A stretch of 17,477 nucleotides of DNA from JANYCG01 sp031392945. GTDB lineage: Bacteria > Pseudomonadota > Gammaproteobacteria > Burkholderiales > Burkholderiaceae_C. The translations under genes were made by a program, and so were the position numbers. The notes under the pieces are model-generated. The model was not told the DNA's origin and did not search any database. It was given only the letters and a program-made list of their open reading frames with translations. Below, one piece after another: positions 1 through 6,318 of the stretch. The stretch covers positions 1 to 17,477 of the forward strand of contig JANMVT010000162.1 in assembly GCA_031392945.1 (NCBI GenBank), written 5' to 3'. Numbering within the stretch: position 1 is the first letter of the stretch; every line of letters starts with the position of its first letter.

Positions 1-254
1 TGGGCATGGACGATCTGGCCCCTGAAGACAAGCTGGCCGTGGCCCGTGCCCGCAAAATCCAGCGTTTTCTGAGCCAGCCTTTCCACGTGGCCGAAGTGTT
101 CACCGGCTCACCCGGCAAATACGTGCCGCTGTCGGAAACCATTCGCGGCTTCAAGATGATTGTGAACGGCGAATGTGACCACATGCCTGAACAAGCCTTC
201 TACATGGTCGGCACCATCGACGAAGCGATTGAGAAAAGCAAGAAAGTAGCGTAA
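1..254 (+). CDS. atpD: F1 ATP synthase subunit beta, C-terminal end (5' truncated)
   Basis: This is the last ~84 residues of the catalytic beta subunit of the F1Fo ATP synthase, which carries the nucleotide sites that make ATP on the cytoplasmic side of the inner membrane. The frame is open from the window edge, and the methionine at position 6 is internal. The stretch around ARARKIQRFLSQPF, then AEVFTGSPGKYV, IRGFK and PEQAFYMVG, is the highly conserved C-terminal helical domain of bacterial AtpD. The Walker motifs lie outside the window. The gene ends in TAA two bases before the atpC start, the usual ...atpD-atpC order at the 3' end of an atp operon. Identification is firm; only the 5' end is missing. 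Confidence 0.97.
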   Translation, partial: GMDDLAPEDKLAVARARKIQRFLSQPFHVAEVFTGSPGKYVPLSETIRGFKMIVNGECDHMPEQAFYMVGTIDEAIEKSKKVA

Positions 255-256
255 TC

Positions 257-673
257 ATGGCGACCATCCACGTTGATGTTGTCAGTGCCGAAGAATCCAT
301 CTTCTCGGGCGAGGCCAAGTTCGTGGCCCTGCCCGGCGAAGCGGGTGAATTGGGCATCTACCCGCGCCACACGCCCCTGATTACCCGCATCAAGGCCGGT
401 TCGGTGCGGATTGAAATGGAAGACGGCTCGGAAGAGTTTGTTTTCGTGGCCGGTGGCATTCTGGAAGTCCAGCCGAATTGCGTCACCGTCTTGTCAGACA
501 CCGCTGTGCGCGGCAAAGACCTGGATGACGAAAAAGCCAATGCCGCCAAGGCAGCGGCAGAAGAAGCCCTGAAAAACGCCAAAACCGAGATCGACATGGC
601 CAAAGCCACCTCGGAACTCGCCGTCATGGCGGCTCAGATCGCGGCATTGCGCAAATACCGCCTCAAGAAATAG
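257..673 (+). CDS. atpC: F1 ATP synthase subunit epsilon
   Basis: The 138-residue protein matches the family length (about 139 in E. coli). Epsilon is part of the central stalk: it couples gamma-subunit rotation to Fo and can inhibit ATP hydrolysis through its C-terminal helices. The N-terminal beta-sandwich (about residues 1-85) shows the typical start IHVDVVSAEESIFSGEA, the signature GELGIYPRHTPLIT and the GGILEVQ strand. The C-terminal part (about 88-138) is the expected Ala/Lys-rich helical hairpin. The ATG at 257 lies 2 nt after the atpD stop, so translation is probably coupled. A terminator follows at once, making atpC the last gene of the atp operon. Nothing is unusual. Confidence 0.97.
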   Translation: MATIHVDVVSAEESIFSGEAKFVALPGEAGELGIYPRHTPLITRIKAGSVRIEMEDGSEEFVFVAGGILEVQPNCVTVLSDTAVRGKDLDDEKANAAKAAAEEALKNAKTEIDMAKATSELAVMAAQIAALRKYRLKK

Positions 674-701
674 CCTGTTTCTTCAGGCGCCTTTGTGCCT
701 T

Positions 702-739
702 AAAAAAAGCCCCGACTGGAATGAGACGGGGCTTTTTTA
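702..739. terminator. Bidirectional Rho-independent terminator (atpC / TPM gene)
   Basis: A GCCCCG arm (709-714) pairs with CGGGGC (727-732) across a 12-nt loop. It is flanked by seven A residues on the left (702-708) and six T residues on the right (733-738), so the stem can extend through A:T pairs and each strand carries a U tract. It sits between the convergent atpC and TPM genes and can end both transcripts. The minus-strand gene's TAA stop (737-739) lies inside the element. Confidence 0.9.
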
Positions 740-1252
740 TTTGATGGCCGGTTCGTCTGGCAACTCATTGGCCCGGCTTTGCCCAGCCGCCAGCGGGAAA
801 TGTTCCACCAGCACCGCCGAGACTTCTTCCAGCGCCTGGGTCAGCCCGTCTTCGAAGCGGCGCTCGCGCAGCGCCCCGGCCAGCCGGTCGACCATGGATT
901 TCCATTGCGCGCCGGAGACGGCATTGTTCAAGCCGAGATCTGCAACCAGTTCAATTGAATGATCCGCCAAAAGCAGGTAGATCAACACGCCATTGTTGTG
1001 CTCGGTGTCCCACACGCGCAATTTTCCAAACAGCATCACGGCGCGCTCGCGGGCGGTCGCGCCGCGCCACAAATAACCGAGGGGCAATCCGGCTTCGACG
1101 CAAATGCGCACCTCTCCCGTGTGCCGCCTTTCGCTGGCGGAAACGCGCCGGGTCAGGCGCTGCAGCAATTCAGGCGGCAGGGCGCGGCGCGCAGCGGACT
1201 CATCGATCCAGCGGTGTTTGAAAATGCGTTTGAGTTTGTTCCACATGGCCAT
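737..1252 (-). CDS. TPM-domain protein (YgcG/TLP18.3-like), cytoplasmic-type
   Basis: This 171-residue protein has one TPM domain (YgcG/Psb32/TLP18.3 family) and no signal peptide or clear membrane segment. In Burkholderiales such a gene commonly follows lemA and a larger secreted TPM gene; the biochemical role is not settled (TPM relatives have been reported as phosphatases or photosystem repair factors). The core runs from about residue 45 (HTGEVRICVEAGLPL) through RERAVMLFGKLRVWDTEHNN and VLIYLLLADHSIELVADLGL to the C-terminal helix RFEDGLTQALEEV. The ATG at 1252 directly abuts the TGA that would end the upstream gene after frame restoration. A second in-frame ATG at 1246 is possible. The stop lies inside the bidirectional terminator, so this is the last gene of the lemA operon. 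Confidence 0.85.
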   Translation of the reverse strand: MAMWNKLKRIFKHRWIDESAARRALPPELLQRLTRRVSASERRHTGEVRICVEAGLPLGYLWRGATARERAVMLFGKLRVWDTEHNNGVLIYLLLADHSIELVADLGLNNAVSGAQWKSMVDRLAGALRERRFEDGLTQALEEVSAVLVEHFPLAAGQSRANELPDEPAIK

Positions 1253-2039
1253 TCACCAGTCGCCCGGGAGACGCCTGTTCCCATGACCAAGGTGATGAGC
1301 AGCGCGACCAGGCCCGCCACGCCCGCCAGCACCAGGCTGGCTGTGGCCACCATCGCCAGCACGCCCACACCGCCGCCCACCAGCACGGAGCCCAGGGGGC
1401 GGCCAAAAATGCGGCGTGCAATGCCGCCAGCGACGGGCACTGCAAAAAACAGAAAAATCGCCAGGTCGGTCCATTGGAAGCCACCCGCACCATATTTTTG
1501 CTTTTGCGGCTGGGCCGGTTGGGGCAGGGCCTCAGCCGTGATGCGGGCCATGATTTGATCGCTGGCCTGGTCCAGCCCGGCGGCGAAGTTGCCCGCCTTG
1601 AAGTTGGGCGTGATGGCGTTGTCGATAATCTGTTTGGCCGCCAAGTCGGGAATTGCGCCTTCCAGGGTTTTGGCGACCTCGATGCGCACTTTGCGGTCAT
1701 TTTTGGCGACGATCAACAACAAACCGTCGCCGACTTCCTTGCGCCCGACTTCCAGACATTGCCGACCCGATTGGCATAGGAAGCAATGTCTTCAGGCAGT
1801 GTGGTCCCCACCATCAACAGCACGATCTGGGCGCCCTTGTCGCGCTCATACGCAGCCAGCTTGTCTTCCAGCGCCTGGGATTGGCTGGCATTCAATGTGC
1901 CGGTTTGGTCTATGACATGGCCCGACAGCGCCGGCACCGGCAACAGGTCTTGTGCGCCAGCCCAAACGCCCGGCAAGGCCAGGGCCAGGGCCAAGATGGC
2001 ACAGAACCGGAGCCAGAAGCTGGGCCGCAAACGGGACAA
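1253..2039 (-). pseudogene. Secreted/membrane TPM-domain protein, frameshifted (two apparent 1-nt deletions)
   Basis: The first segment (2039 down to a stop at 1713) encodes a signal peptide (hydrophobic residues ~10-25, AGA|QD-like cleavage) and the first half of a TPM domain, with VIDQTGTL and KGAQIVLLMVGTT. At the WKSG motif near 1744-1746 the frame is lost. The expected continuation RKEVGDGLLLIVAKND lies in another frame, which carries the rest of the TPM domain and a hydrophobic C-terminal region. That frame runs past the normal end into the next gene. A second shift near 1261-1268 would give a C-terminus ending GDW with TGA directly before the next ATG. Adding one base at each site gives a 262-residue protein. 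The Gly-rich tail usual in this family is absent. The start is TTG at 2039, with AAAGG 8 nt upstream overlapping the lemA stop. Both breaks are in C/G runs, so real decay and sequencing error are both possible. Confidence 0.8.
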
Positions 2040-2050
2040 GCCAACGGCCT

Positions 2051-2650
2051 TTATTTCTTGTTGAAATCGACCACCGGCGGCGCGGCGATCACAGCCTCGT
2101 TTTGCACCGCAAAATTGGGTTTGGTCGCGTAACTGAACACCATGGCCGTCAAATTGCTGGGGAAGCTGCGTGTCAACACGTTGTAGTCCTGCACCGCCTG
2201 GATGTAGCGGTTGCGCGCCACGGTGATGCGGTTCTCGGTACCTTCAAGTTGCACCCGCAAGTCCCTGAAACCCTGGTTGGCTTTCAAATCCGGATACTTT
2301 TCGGACACCACCATCAGCCGGCTGAGGGCGCTCCCCAACTCGCCTTGCGCGGCCTGGAACTTCTTGAATGCCTCCGGGTTGTTCAGGGTTTCAGGCGTGA
2401 CCTGGATCGCCGTGGCTTTGGCACGGGCTTCGATCACCTTGGTCAGCGTGTCCTGCTCGAACGCCGCCTCGCCCTTGACGGTGGCGACGATGTTGGGCAC
2501 CAGATCAGCCCGGCGCTGGTACTGGTTGAGCACTTCGCTCCAGGCCGATTTGGTCTGCTCGTCCAGACGCTGGAAATCGTTGTAGCCACAGCCTGTCAGC
2601 GTCAAGACAAGTCCCAAAGATGCAGAGACCAGGCTCAACCAGCGGCGCAT
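2051..2650 (-). CDS. lemA: LemA family lipoprotein
   Basis: The 199-residue protein belongs to the LemA family: coiled, membrane-attached proteins of unknown biochemical role that are widespread and often paired with TPM-domain genes. The N-terminus is a lipoprotein signal peptide with lipobox LTGC, Cys21 being the predicted lipidated residue. After it comes the family core: about residues 31-60 with LDEQTKSAWSEV, QYQRRADLVPNIV and VKGEAAFE, then the helical body with RAKATAI, KYPDLKANQGFRDLRVQLEGTENRI and ARNRYIQAVQDYN, followed by a Pro-rich end. A strong ribosome site AAAGGAG (2657-2663) lies 6 nt from the ATG. It is the first gene of the lemA-TPM-TPM unit, with 11 nt to the next start. 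Confidence 0.93.
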   Translation of the reverse strand: MRRWLSLVSASLGLVLTLTGCGYNDFQRLDEQTKSAWSEVLNQYQRRADLVPNIVATVKGEAAFEQDTLTKVIEARAKATAIQVTPETLNNPEAFKKFQAAQGELGSALSRLMVVSEKYPDLKANQGFRDLRVQLEGTENRITVARNRYIQAVQDYNVLTRSFPSNLTAMVFSYATKPNFAVQNEAVIAAPPVVDFNKK

Positions 2651-2749
2651 AACATTCTCCTTTGAAGGGCATCAGGCTGCAACAGTACCATAGCCCGCGC
2701 GGTGGTCAGGCGCTTCAAGGCAAAATCGGGTGCCAAGCCAAAATTCAAC

Positions 2750-3199
2750 ATGCCCAAAGCCAAAACCCAAGCCAGCCTTGCGAGCGGAAACGCCGACGAC
2801 ACCGAGGCCGCCTTTTACGAGGCGCTTCAGACCGGCGACATCGAAAAACTCATGGCCTGCTGGGCCGACGAGGAAGAGATTGTCTGCGTCCACCCCGGCG
2901 GACCGCGCGTGGTGGGCGCCAGCGCCATCCGGGCCGCCTTTGACGGCATGTTCTCCAATGGGCGAATCCGCGCCTGGCCGCAACAGGTGCGCAAGGTTGA
3001 ATCGATGGCGAGCGTGGTGCACAACGTGCTTGAACGCATCGAGATTTTGACCAAGGACGGGCCAGCCCACGCCTGGGTGCTGGCAACCAATGTCTACCAC
3101 CGCACACCCCAGGGCTGGCGCATGGTGGCGCACCACGCCAGCCCCGGCACGGCCAATGAGGCGCAGGAGATGATGGAGCCTCCGCCTGTTCTTCATTGA
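2750..3199 (+). CDS. SnoaL-like / NTF2-fold (DUF4440-type) protein
   Basis: This is a 149-residue single-domain protein of the NTF2-like/SnoaL superfamily, small alpha+beta barrels acting as enzymes (ketosteroid-isomerase-like) or ligand-binding proteins. Visible hallmarks are the N-terminal helix AAFYEALQTGDIEKLMACWADEE, the strand-turn VCVHPGGPRVVGASAIRAAF (about 46-64) and C-terminal strands ending in NVYHRTPQGWRMVAHHASP. The conserved W-R-M-V-x-H-H-x-S end is typical of a Burkholderiales subgroup of unknown function. I chose the ATG at 2750; a GTG at 2702 would add 16 basic residues, and neither has a clear ribosome site. It diverges from lemA and is followed 45 nt later by the hydrolase gene. 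The substrate is unknown. Confidence 0.75.
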   Translation: MPKAKTQASLASGNADDTEAAFYEALQTGDIEKLMACWADEEEIVCVHPGGPRVVGASAIRAAFDGMFSNGRIRAWPQQVRKVESMASVVHNVLERIEILTKDGPAHAWVLATNVYHRTPQGWRMVAHHASPGTANEAQEMMEPPPVLH

Positions 3200-3204
3200 C
3201 AGAA

Positions 3205-3218
3205 AAAACACGTGTTTT
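3205..3218. promoter_or_regulatory. Perfect 14-nt AT-flanked palindrome, possible operator
   Basis: AAAACACGTGTTTT reads identically on both strands and lies in the 45-nt gap between the SnoaL-like and hydrolase genes, 27 nt before the hydrolase ATG. It is preceded directly by a consensus -35 hexamer TTGACA (3196-3201), but no good -10 hexamer is found at 16-18 nt. With no spacer it makes a poor hairpin, so a dimeric regulator site is more likely than a terminator. This is inference. Confidence 0.35.
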
Positions 3219-3244
3219 CCCTCGTGGAATATACCTAGTTAGCT

Positions 3245-4315
3245 ATGATTTATGCAGCTCCCTGGTGGTTGCCCGGCGGCAATCTGCAAACCATCTGGCC
3301 CGCGCTTTATTCGCGCCGGGTGTTCGGCCCGGATCCGCATTACGCGCGCCAGCGCTGGCCCGCGCCGGACGGCGATTTTGTCGATGTGGATTTTCTGGTG
3401 GAACCGGCTTCGCCTGCCACAAGTACCGCACGACCCCCGCAAGCCGCAGGCATTCCCTCTGCCGCGTCGCCAGAAAATCAGGCCGGCAAACCCTTGCTGG
3501 TGTTGTTCCACGGCCTCGAAGGCTCGTCGCGCAGCCACTACGCCGAGGCGTTTGCCGACTTCGCGCAAACGCGCGGCTTCGCCTTTGCGGTGCCGCATTT
3601 TCGCGGCTGCAGCGGCGAAATCAACCTGGCGCCGCGCGCCTACCATTCGGGCGACCATGAAGAAATCGGCTGGTTGTTGCAGCGTTTTCGCCGGCAACAC
3701 AGCGGGCCGATAATCGCGGTAGGGGTTTCGCTGGGTGGCAACGCCCTGTTGCGCTGGGCGCAAGAGATGGGCGACAGCGCGGCCCAGGTGGTCAGCGCGG
3801 TGGCCAGCGTGTGTTCTCCGGTGGATCTGGCCGCCAGCGGCTACGCCATCGGCCGCGGGTTCAACCGCCTGGTCTATACGCGCATGTTCGTCAATTCGAT
3901 GAAGCCCAAGGCGCTGCAAAAATTGGCGCAATTCCCGGGACTGTTCAACCGCGAAGCGATGCTGGCGGCGCGCGATTTGTATGAGTTTGACAACATCGTG
4001 ACGGCGCCCCTGCACGGCTTCAAGAGCACTGAAGACTACTGGGCGCGCGCGTCTGCCAAACCGCGCCTGAACCGCATCCGCATTCCCGCTCTGGTGGTCA
4101 ACGCCCGCAATGACCCGTTTGTGCCGGCCTGGTGCCTGCCCCTTAAAAATGAGGTGGGCGACAACGTGACCTTATGGCAACCCGCGCACGGGGGCCATGT
4201 GGGTTTTCCCAAAGGCCCCATTCCCGGCCATGTCCGCACCATGCCGGACGCTGTCGGCGGCTGGTTGGTTTCCCACATGGGAGCACAATGCAATTTTTCG
4301 AGGTGCCGCCCCTAG
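3245..4315 (+). CDS. YheT-type alpha/beta hydrolase
   Basis: The 356-residue protein is an alpha/beta-fold hydrolase of the YheT/ABHD1-3 group, esterase-like enzymes whose bacterial substrates are mostly unknown. The N-terminal WLPGGNLQTIWPAL is the group's hallmark. HGLEGSS (89-95) forms the oxyanion region, GVSLGGN (160-166) holds the nucleophile Ser162, NARNDPF (286-292) holds Asp290 and HGGHVGF (315-321) holds His318, so the triad is complete. Two oddities: a Pro/Ala/Ser-rich insertion at about 54-82, and a short C-terminal tail with two cysteines beyond the usual end. The ATG at 3245 fits the family N-terminus, but no Shine-Dalgarno sequence precedes it. A 14-nt palindrome lies just upstream. 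Confidence 0.88.
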   Translation: MIYAAPWWLPGGNLQTIWPALYSRRVFGPDPHYARQRWPAPDGDFVDVDFLVEPASPATSTARPPQAAGIPSAASPENQAGKPLLVLFHGLEGSSRSHYAEAFADFAQTRGFAFAVPHFRGCSGEINLAPRAYHSGDHEEIGWLLQRFRRQHSGPIIAVGVSLGGNALLRWAQEMGDSAAQVVSAVASVCSPVDLAASGYAIGRGFNRLVYTRMFVNSMKPKALQKLAQFPGLFNREAMLAARDLYEFDNIVTAPLHGFKSTEDYWARASAKPRLNRIRIPALVVNARNDPFVPAWCLPLKNEVGDNVTLWQPAHGGHVGFPKGPIPGHVRTMPDAVGGWLVSHMGAQCNFSRCRP

Positions 4316-4400
4316 TTCTCGAAGAGCGGCGAAGCCAAAAATTAGCCCTCTCGGAGGGCAGCGCAATACGCGCAGCGACAAGCGTGGGAGTAAATACACT

Positions 4401-4937
4401 ATGGACGACATTGTCAGACAGGCTTTGGCCAAGTGGCCCAATGTGCCCAACTGTTATGGCTGGCTCGGGCTGGACGCGCGCGGCAACTGGTACATGCGCG
4501 ACGACCGCGCGCAGGCGGCCGGACCATTCGCCCTTGGCAGCCTGGCCAGCAAAGGCTCCCTGCTGAGACACGAAAAGCTGATTGATTTCATCCAGCGCAA
4601 CTACGATCACGACGCACTGGGGCAATGGTTCTTCCAAAATGGCCCCCAGCGGGTTTATGTGGAACTGGAGGCGACGCCGTGGATTTGGCGGGTCAACGGC
4701 GACTTTTCGGTTGCGGCGCACAGCGGCGCGCCGACCCGGATGCGCCGCTGCGTGCTTGATGAAAATGGCCGCGTCTACCTCGCCACCGAACTCGGGTTTG
4801 GCCTGGTGCACACCCAGGATGTAGGTCTGGCGGCCGACGCCGTGGAAGCCGGGTTGTGGCAGCCAGAAGCAATGCGGTCAAGCGACTTGCCCGTGCGTTT
4901 CGGGTACGTGGCGAGTCCAAGTTTGCTACATATTTAG
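4401..4937 (+). CDS. Conserved Burkholderiales protein, DUF2946-like, unknown function
   Basis: The 178-residue protein has no signal peptide or membrane segment and no catalytic motif that I recognise. Its N-terminus MDDIVRQALAKWPNVPNCYG followed by WLGLDARGNWYMRD, and the middle IDFIQRNYDHDALGQWFFQNGPQRVYVELE (about 61-90), are typical of a family found mainly in Burkholderiales. I recall it as annotated DUF2946, but the name is from memory. It is rich in Trp and acidic residues and looks like a compact cytoplasmic domain. The ATG at 4401 is preceded by GGGAG 10 nt upstream. The final residues (after FGYV) lie where a repeat-like AT-rich stretch begins, so the native stop may have been altered. 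It follows the hydrolase by 85 nt. Confidence 0.7.
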   Translation: MDDIVRQALAKWPNVPNCYGWLGLDARGNWYMRDDRAQAAGPFALGSLASKGSLLRHEKLIDFIQRNYDHDALGQWFFQNGPQRVYVELEATPWIWRVNGDFSVAAHSGAPTRMRRCVLDENGRVYLATELGFGLVHTQDVGLAADAVEAGLWQPEAMRSSDLPVRFGYVASPSLLHI

Positions 4938-4983
4938 AAGCTAACTATGCAAGCAGCACAAGGGAAAATTATCGATTTGGCCA
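4918..4983. repeat. AT-rich intergenic segment resembling a Comamonadaceae dispersed repeat (degenerate)
   Basis: From about 4918 the composition turns AT-rich, with TTTGCTACATATTTAGAAGC followed by a CTATGCAAGCAGC-like portion and a run of A residues. The layout (GCTA-rich start, AT core, GCTGCTTG-like block, AAGGG/GGCC end) recalls short dispersed repeats I know from Comamonadaceae genomes. There is no second copy in this window good enough to prove it, so this is weakly supported. It contains no credible gene; a 13-codon ATG-initiated frame at 4947 is too short to call. Confidence 0.3.
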
Positions 4984-4994
4984 GCTAAAGTGGC

Positions 4995-5020
4995 AAAAGC
5001 CGGTGCAGCACCGGCTTTTT
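4995..5020. terminator. Bidirectional Rho-independent terminator
   Basis: GCCGGTG pairs with CACCGGC around a CAG loop (4999-5015), with AAAA before (4995-4998) and TTTTT after (5016-5020). It lies between the convergent DUF2946-like gene (+) and the cytochrome c5 gene (-) and can end both transcripts. Confidence 0.88.
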
Positions 5021-5043
5021 GTCGATTGGCGATCCGCCAGGGC

Positions 5044-5607
5044 TTATTTGGCGGCTTCTGGCGCAGACGCGGCGGCTATAGGTGCAGCCCCTGCAATGGC
5101 CGGCGCCTTGGGCGCGTCAAACTTGGCGCCTCCGGCGTTGGCCATGTAGACCACGGCGCGGGCAATCTCCAGGTCTTCAAAGTCGCCGCCAGCTTGCGCG
5201 CCCATGGCGCCTTTGCCGGCCATGGCCGAGTGCAACAGGGCTTCATACCCGGTTTTGAGGCGCGGACCCCAGGCTGCGGCATCGCCAATCTTCGGCGCGC
5301 CAGCGACGCCCGCAGTGTGGCACGTGGTGCATTGCGCCTTGAAGACGGCTTCGCCGTTTTTCAGTTCGCGGTTGGCATCGCGAATTTCCACAGAGCCGAC
5401 CTTTTGCAGGCGTTGCGCGATGGTCTGCTCCATATTGACGGTGCCTGCCGCCGGCTTGTTTTGTGTCGTGACGTAATAGACCAGGCCGATGATGGCGAAA
5501 ATCGGAATCACAAAAGAAAAGAAAACGGCGAACAACAATTGCTTGGGGGTCTTGATTGGGCCGGAGTGATCCTCCTCCATCACGGAGTCGTGGCTGTGGT
5601 CGCTCAT
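5044..5607 (-). CDS. Membrane-anchored cytochrome c5 family protein
   Basis: This 187-residue monoheme c-type cytochrome carries electrons at the periplasmic face of the inner membrane. The N-terminus is a short cytoplasmic segment with histidines and acidic residues, then one membrane helix at about 24-46 (LLFAVFFSFVIPIFAIIGLVYY) that serves as an uncleaved anchor. The heme site CTTCH is at 93-97, with His97 as proximal ligand. The later segment GKGAMGAQAGG supplies Met135 as the likely distal ligand, as in cytochrome c5. A linker rich in Ala and Pro ends the protein (about 161-187). Many Burkholderiales have such an anchored c5, often named CycB. It stands alone on the minus strand between a terminator and the tRNA gene. 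Confidence 0.9.
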   Translation of the reverse strand: MSDHSHDSVMEEDHSGPIKTPKQLLFAVFFSFVIPIFAIIGLVYYVTTQNKPAAGTVNMEQTIAQRLQKVGSVEIRDANRELKNGEAVFKAQCTTCHTAGVAGAPKIGDAAAWGPRLKTGYEALLHSAMAGKGAMGAQAGGDFEDLEIARAVVYMANAGGAKFDAPKAPAIAGAAPIAAASAPEAAK

Positions 5608-5647
5608 GTTTTCCTCAAAAAGTCGGTGGGCTGGAAATCAGCCTTGG

Positions 5648-5653
5648 ATTATA
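5648..5653 (-). promoter_or_regulatory. Possible -10 element of the cytochrome c5 gene
   Basis: On the minus strand a consensus TATAAT lies about 40 nt before the cytochrome ATG, in a sensible position for its promoter. The -35 region at a 17-nt spacing (GGTGTT) is a poor match, so only the -10 box is supported. Confidence 0.35.
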
Positions 5654-5700
5654 GCCGCCGCCCCAGTGAAAACACCTACAATCACGCCTGCTCCGGCAAT

Positions 5701-5776
5701 GCGGCTGTAGCTCAGTGGATAGAGTATTGGCCTCCGAAGCCAAGGGTCGTGGGTTCGATCCCCGCCAGCCGCACCA
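5701..5776 (+). tRNA. tRNA-Arg(CCG)
   Basis: The 76-nt sequence folds as a full cloverleaf. Acceptor arm GCGGCTG (5701-5707) pairs with CAGCCGC (5766-5772), followed by discriminator A and an encoded CCA (5774-5776). The anticodon stem TTGGC/GCCAA (5727-5731 / 5739-5743) encloses loop CTCCGAA with anticodon CCG (5734-5736), reading CGG arginine codons. The T arm contains the usual GGTTCGATCC. It lies at the junction between housekeeping-type genes and the long minus-strand catabolic block. No integrase is seen nearby. Confidence 0.96.
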
Positions 5777-5818
5777 GACTTGGGTTTTCCACCGCCTGGC
5801 GAACCGGTTCGACGCCCC

Positions 5819-6289
5819 TCAAATTTTCCGGAAATAACGCCGCACCACGTGCTCGGCCACGCAGGCCGGGCGCTCGATCCCTTCAATTTCGAAGCGGATG
5901 GCCCATGTCATCTGGATGCCGTTGTCGATGTCTTCGAGTTGTGCCAGCACAAAACGCCCGCGCACACGGCTGCCCGCCCGCACCGGGTTGGTGAAGCGCA
6001 CTTTGTTCAAACCGTAGTTGACGCCGACATCGCAAAACGGCAGGATGATGTCGTCGTCATAGAACTTGCCCAGCAGGGACAGGGTCAAAAAGCCGTGAGC
6101 GATGGTGCCGCCGAAGGGCGATTCTTTGGTGGCGCGGGCCACGTCCACATGGATCCACTGAAAGTCGCCCGTGGCCTGTGCGAACTGGTCGATGCGCTGC
6201 TGCGAAACCAGCACCCATTCGGTGACCACGGCTTCTTTGCCGACTTGGGCGCGGAGTTTGTCTAGCGTGCTGATATCGGCGTTTTGCAT
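5819..6289 (-). CDS. MaoC-family hotdog-fold enoyl-CoA hydratase / dehydratase
   Basis: The 156-residue single-hotdog protein is of the MaoC/R-specific enoyl-CoA hydratase type; it adds water to 2-enoyl-CoA (or dehydrates 3-hydroxyacyl-CoA) in the cytoplasm, usually as a dimer. The active-site segment ATGDFQWIHVDVARA (39-53) supplies Asp42 and His47 in the D-x4-H spacing of the family, followed by GGTIAHGFLTLSL (60-72). NYGLNKVRFTNPVRAGSRVRG (91-111) is the second conserved strand region. The ATG at 6289 fits the family N-terminus; the frame is open further upstream, but that would overlap the ligase gene. It is the last gene of the block, 29 nt after the ligase stop. The substrate is probably the CoA ester made by the ligase (inference). 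Confidence 0.9.
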   Translation of the reverse strand: MQNADISTLDKLRAQVGKEAVVTEWVLVSQQRIDQFAQATGDFQWIHVDVARATKESPFGGTIAHGFLTLSLLGKFYDDDIILPFCDVGVNYGLNKVRFTNPVRAGSRVRGRFVLAQLEDIDNGIQMTWAIRFEIEGIERPACVAEHVVRRYFRKI

Positions 6290-6318
6290 GGCAGGTTCCA
6301 GAAGACAGTTGTTTATCT

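Noticed and set aside
3239..4015. Minus-strand open frame of 258 codons opposite the hydrolase gene
   Set aside because: Arg/His/Gln-rich composition typical of the antisense strand of a GC-rich gene; the plus strand has a full catalytic triad.
4349..4364. Small inverted repeat CCCTC/GAGGG before the DUF2946-like gene as a terminator
   Set aside because: The stem is short and no T run follows, so it is not a convincing terminator.
5800..5811. Palindrome CGAACCGGTTCG as terminator of the MaoC-end transcript
   Set aside because: It has no loop and no U tract on either strand; recorded only as part of the tRNA-border observation.
4990..5994. Long plus-strand open frame of 334 codons opposite the cytochrome c5 gene and running through the tRNA
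   Set aside because: It crosses a terminator and the tRNA gene, is antisense to a clear cytochrome, and shows no family motif; it is an effect of GC-rich codon bias.
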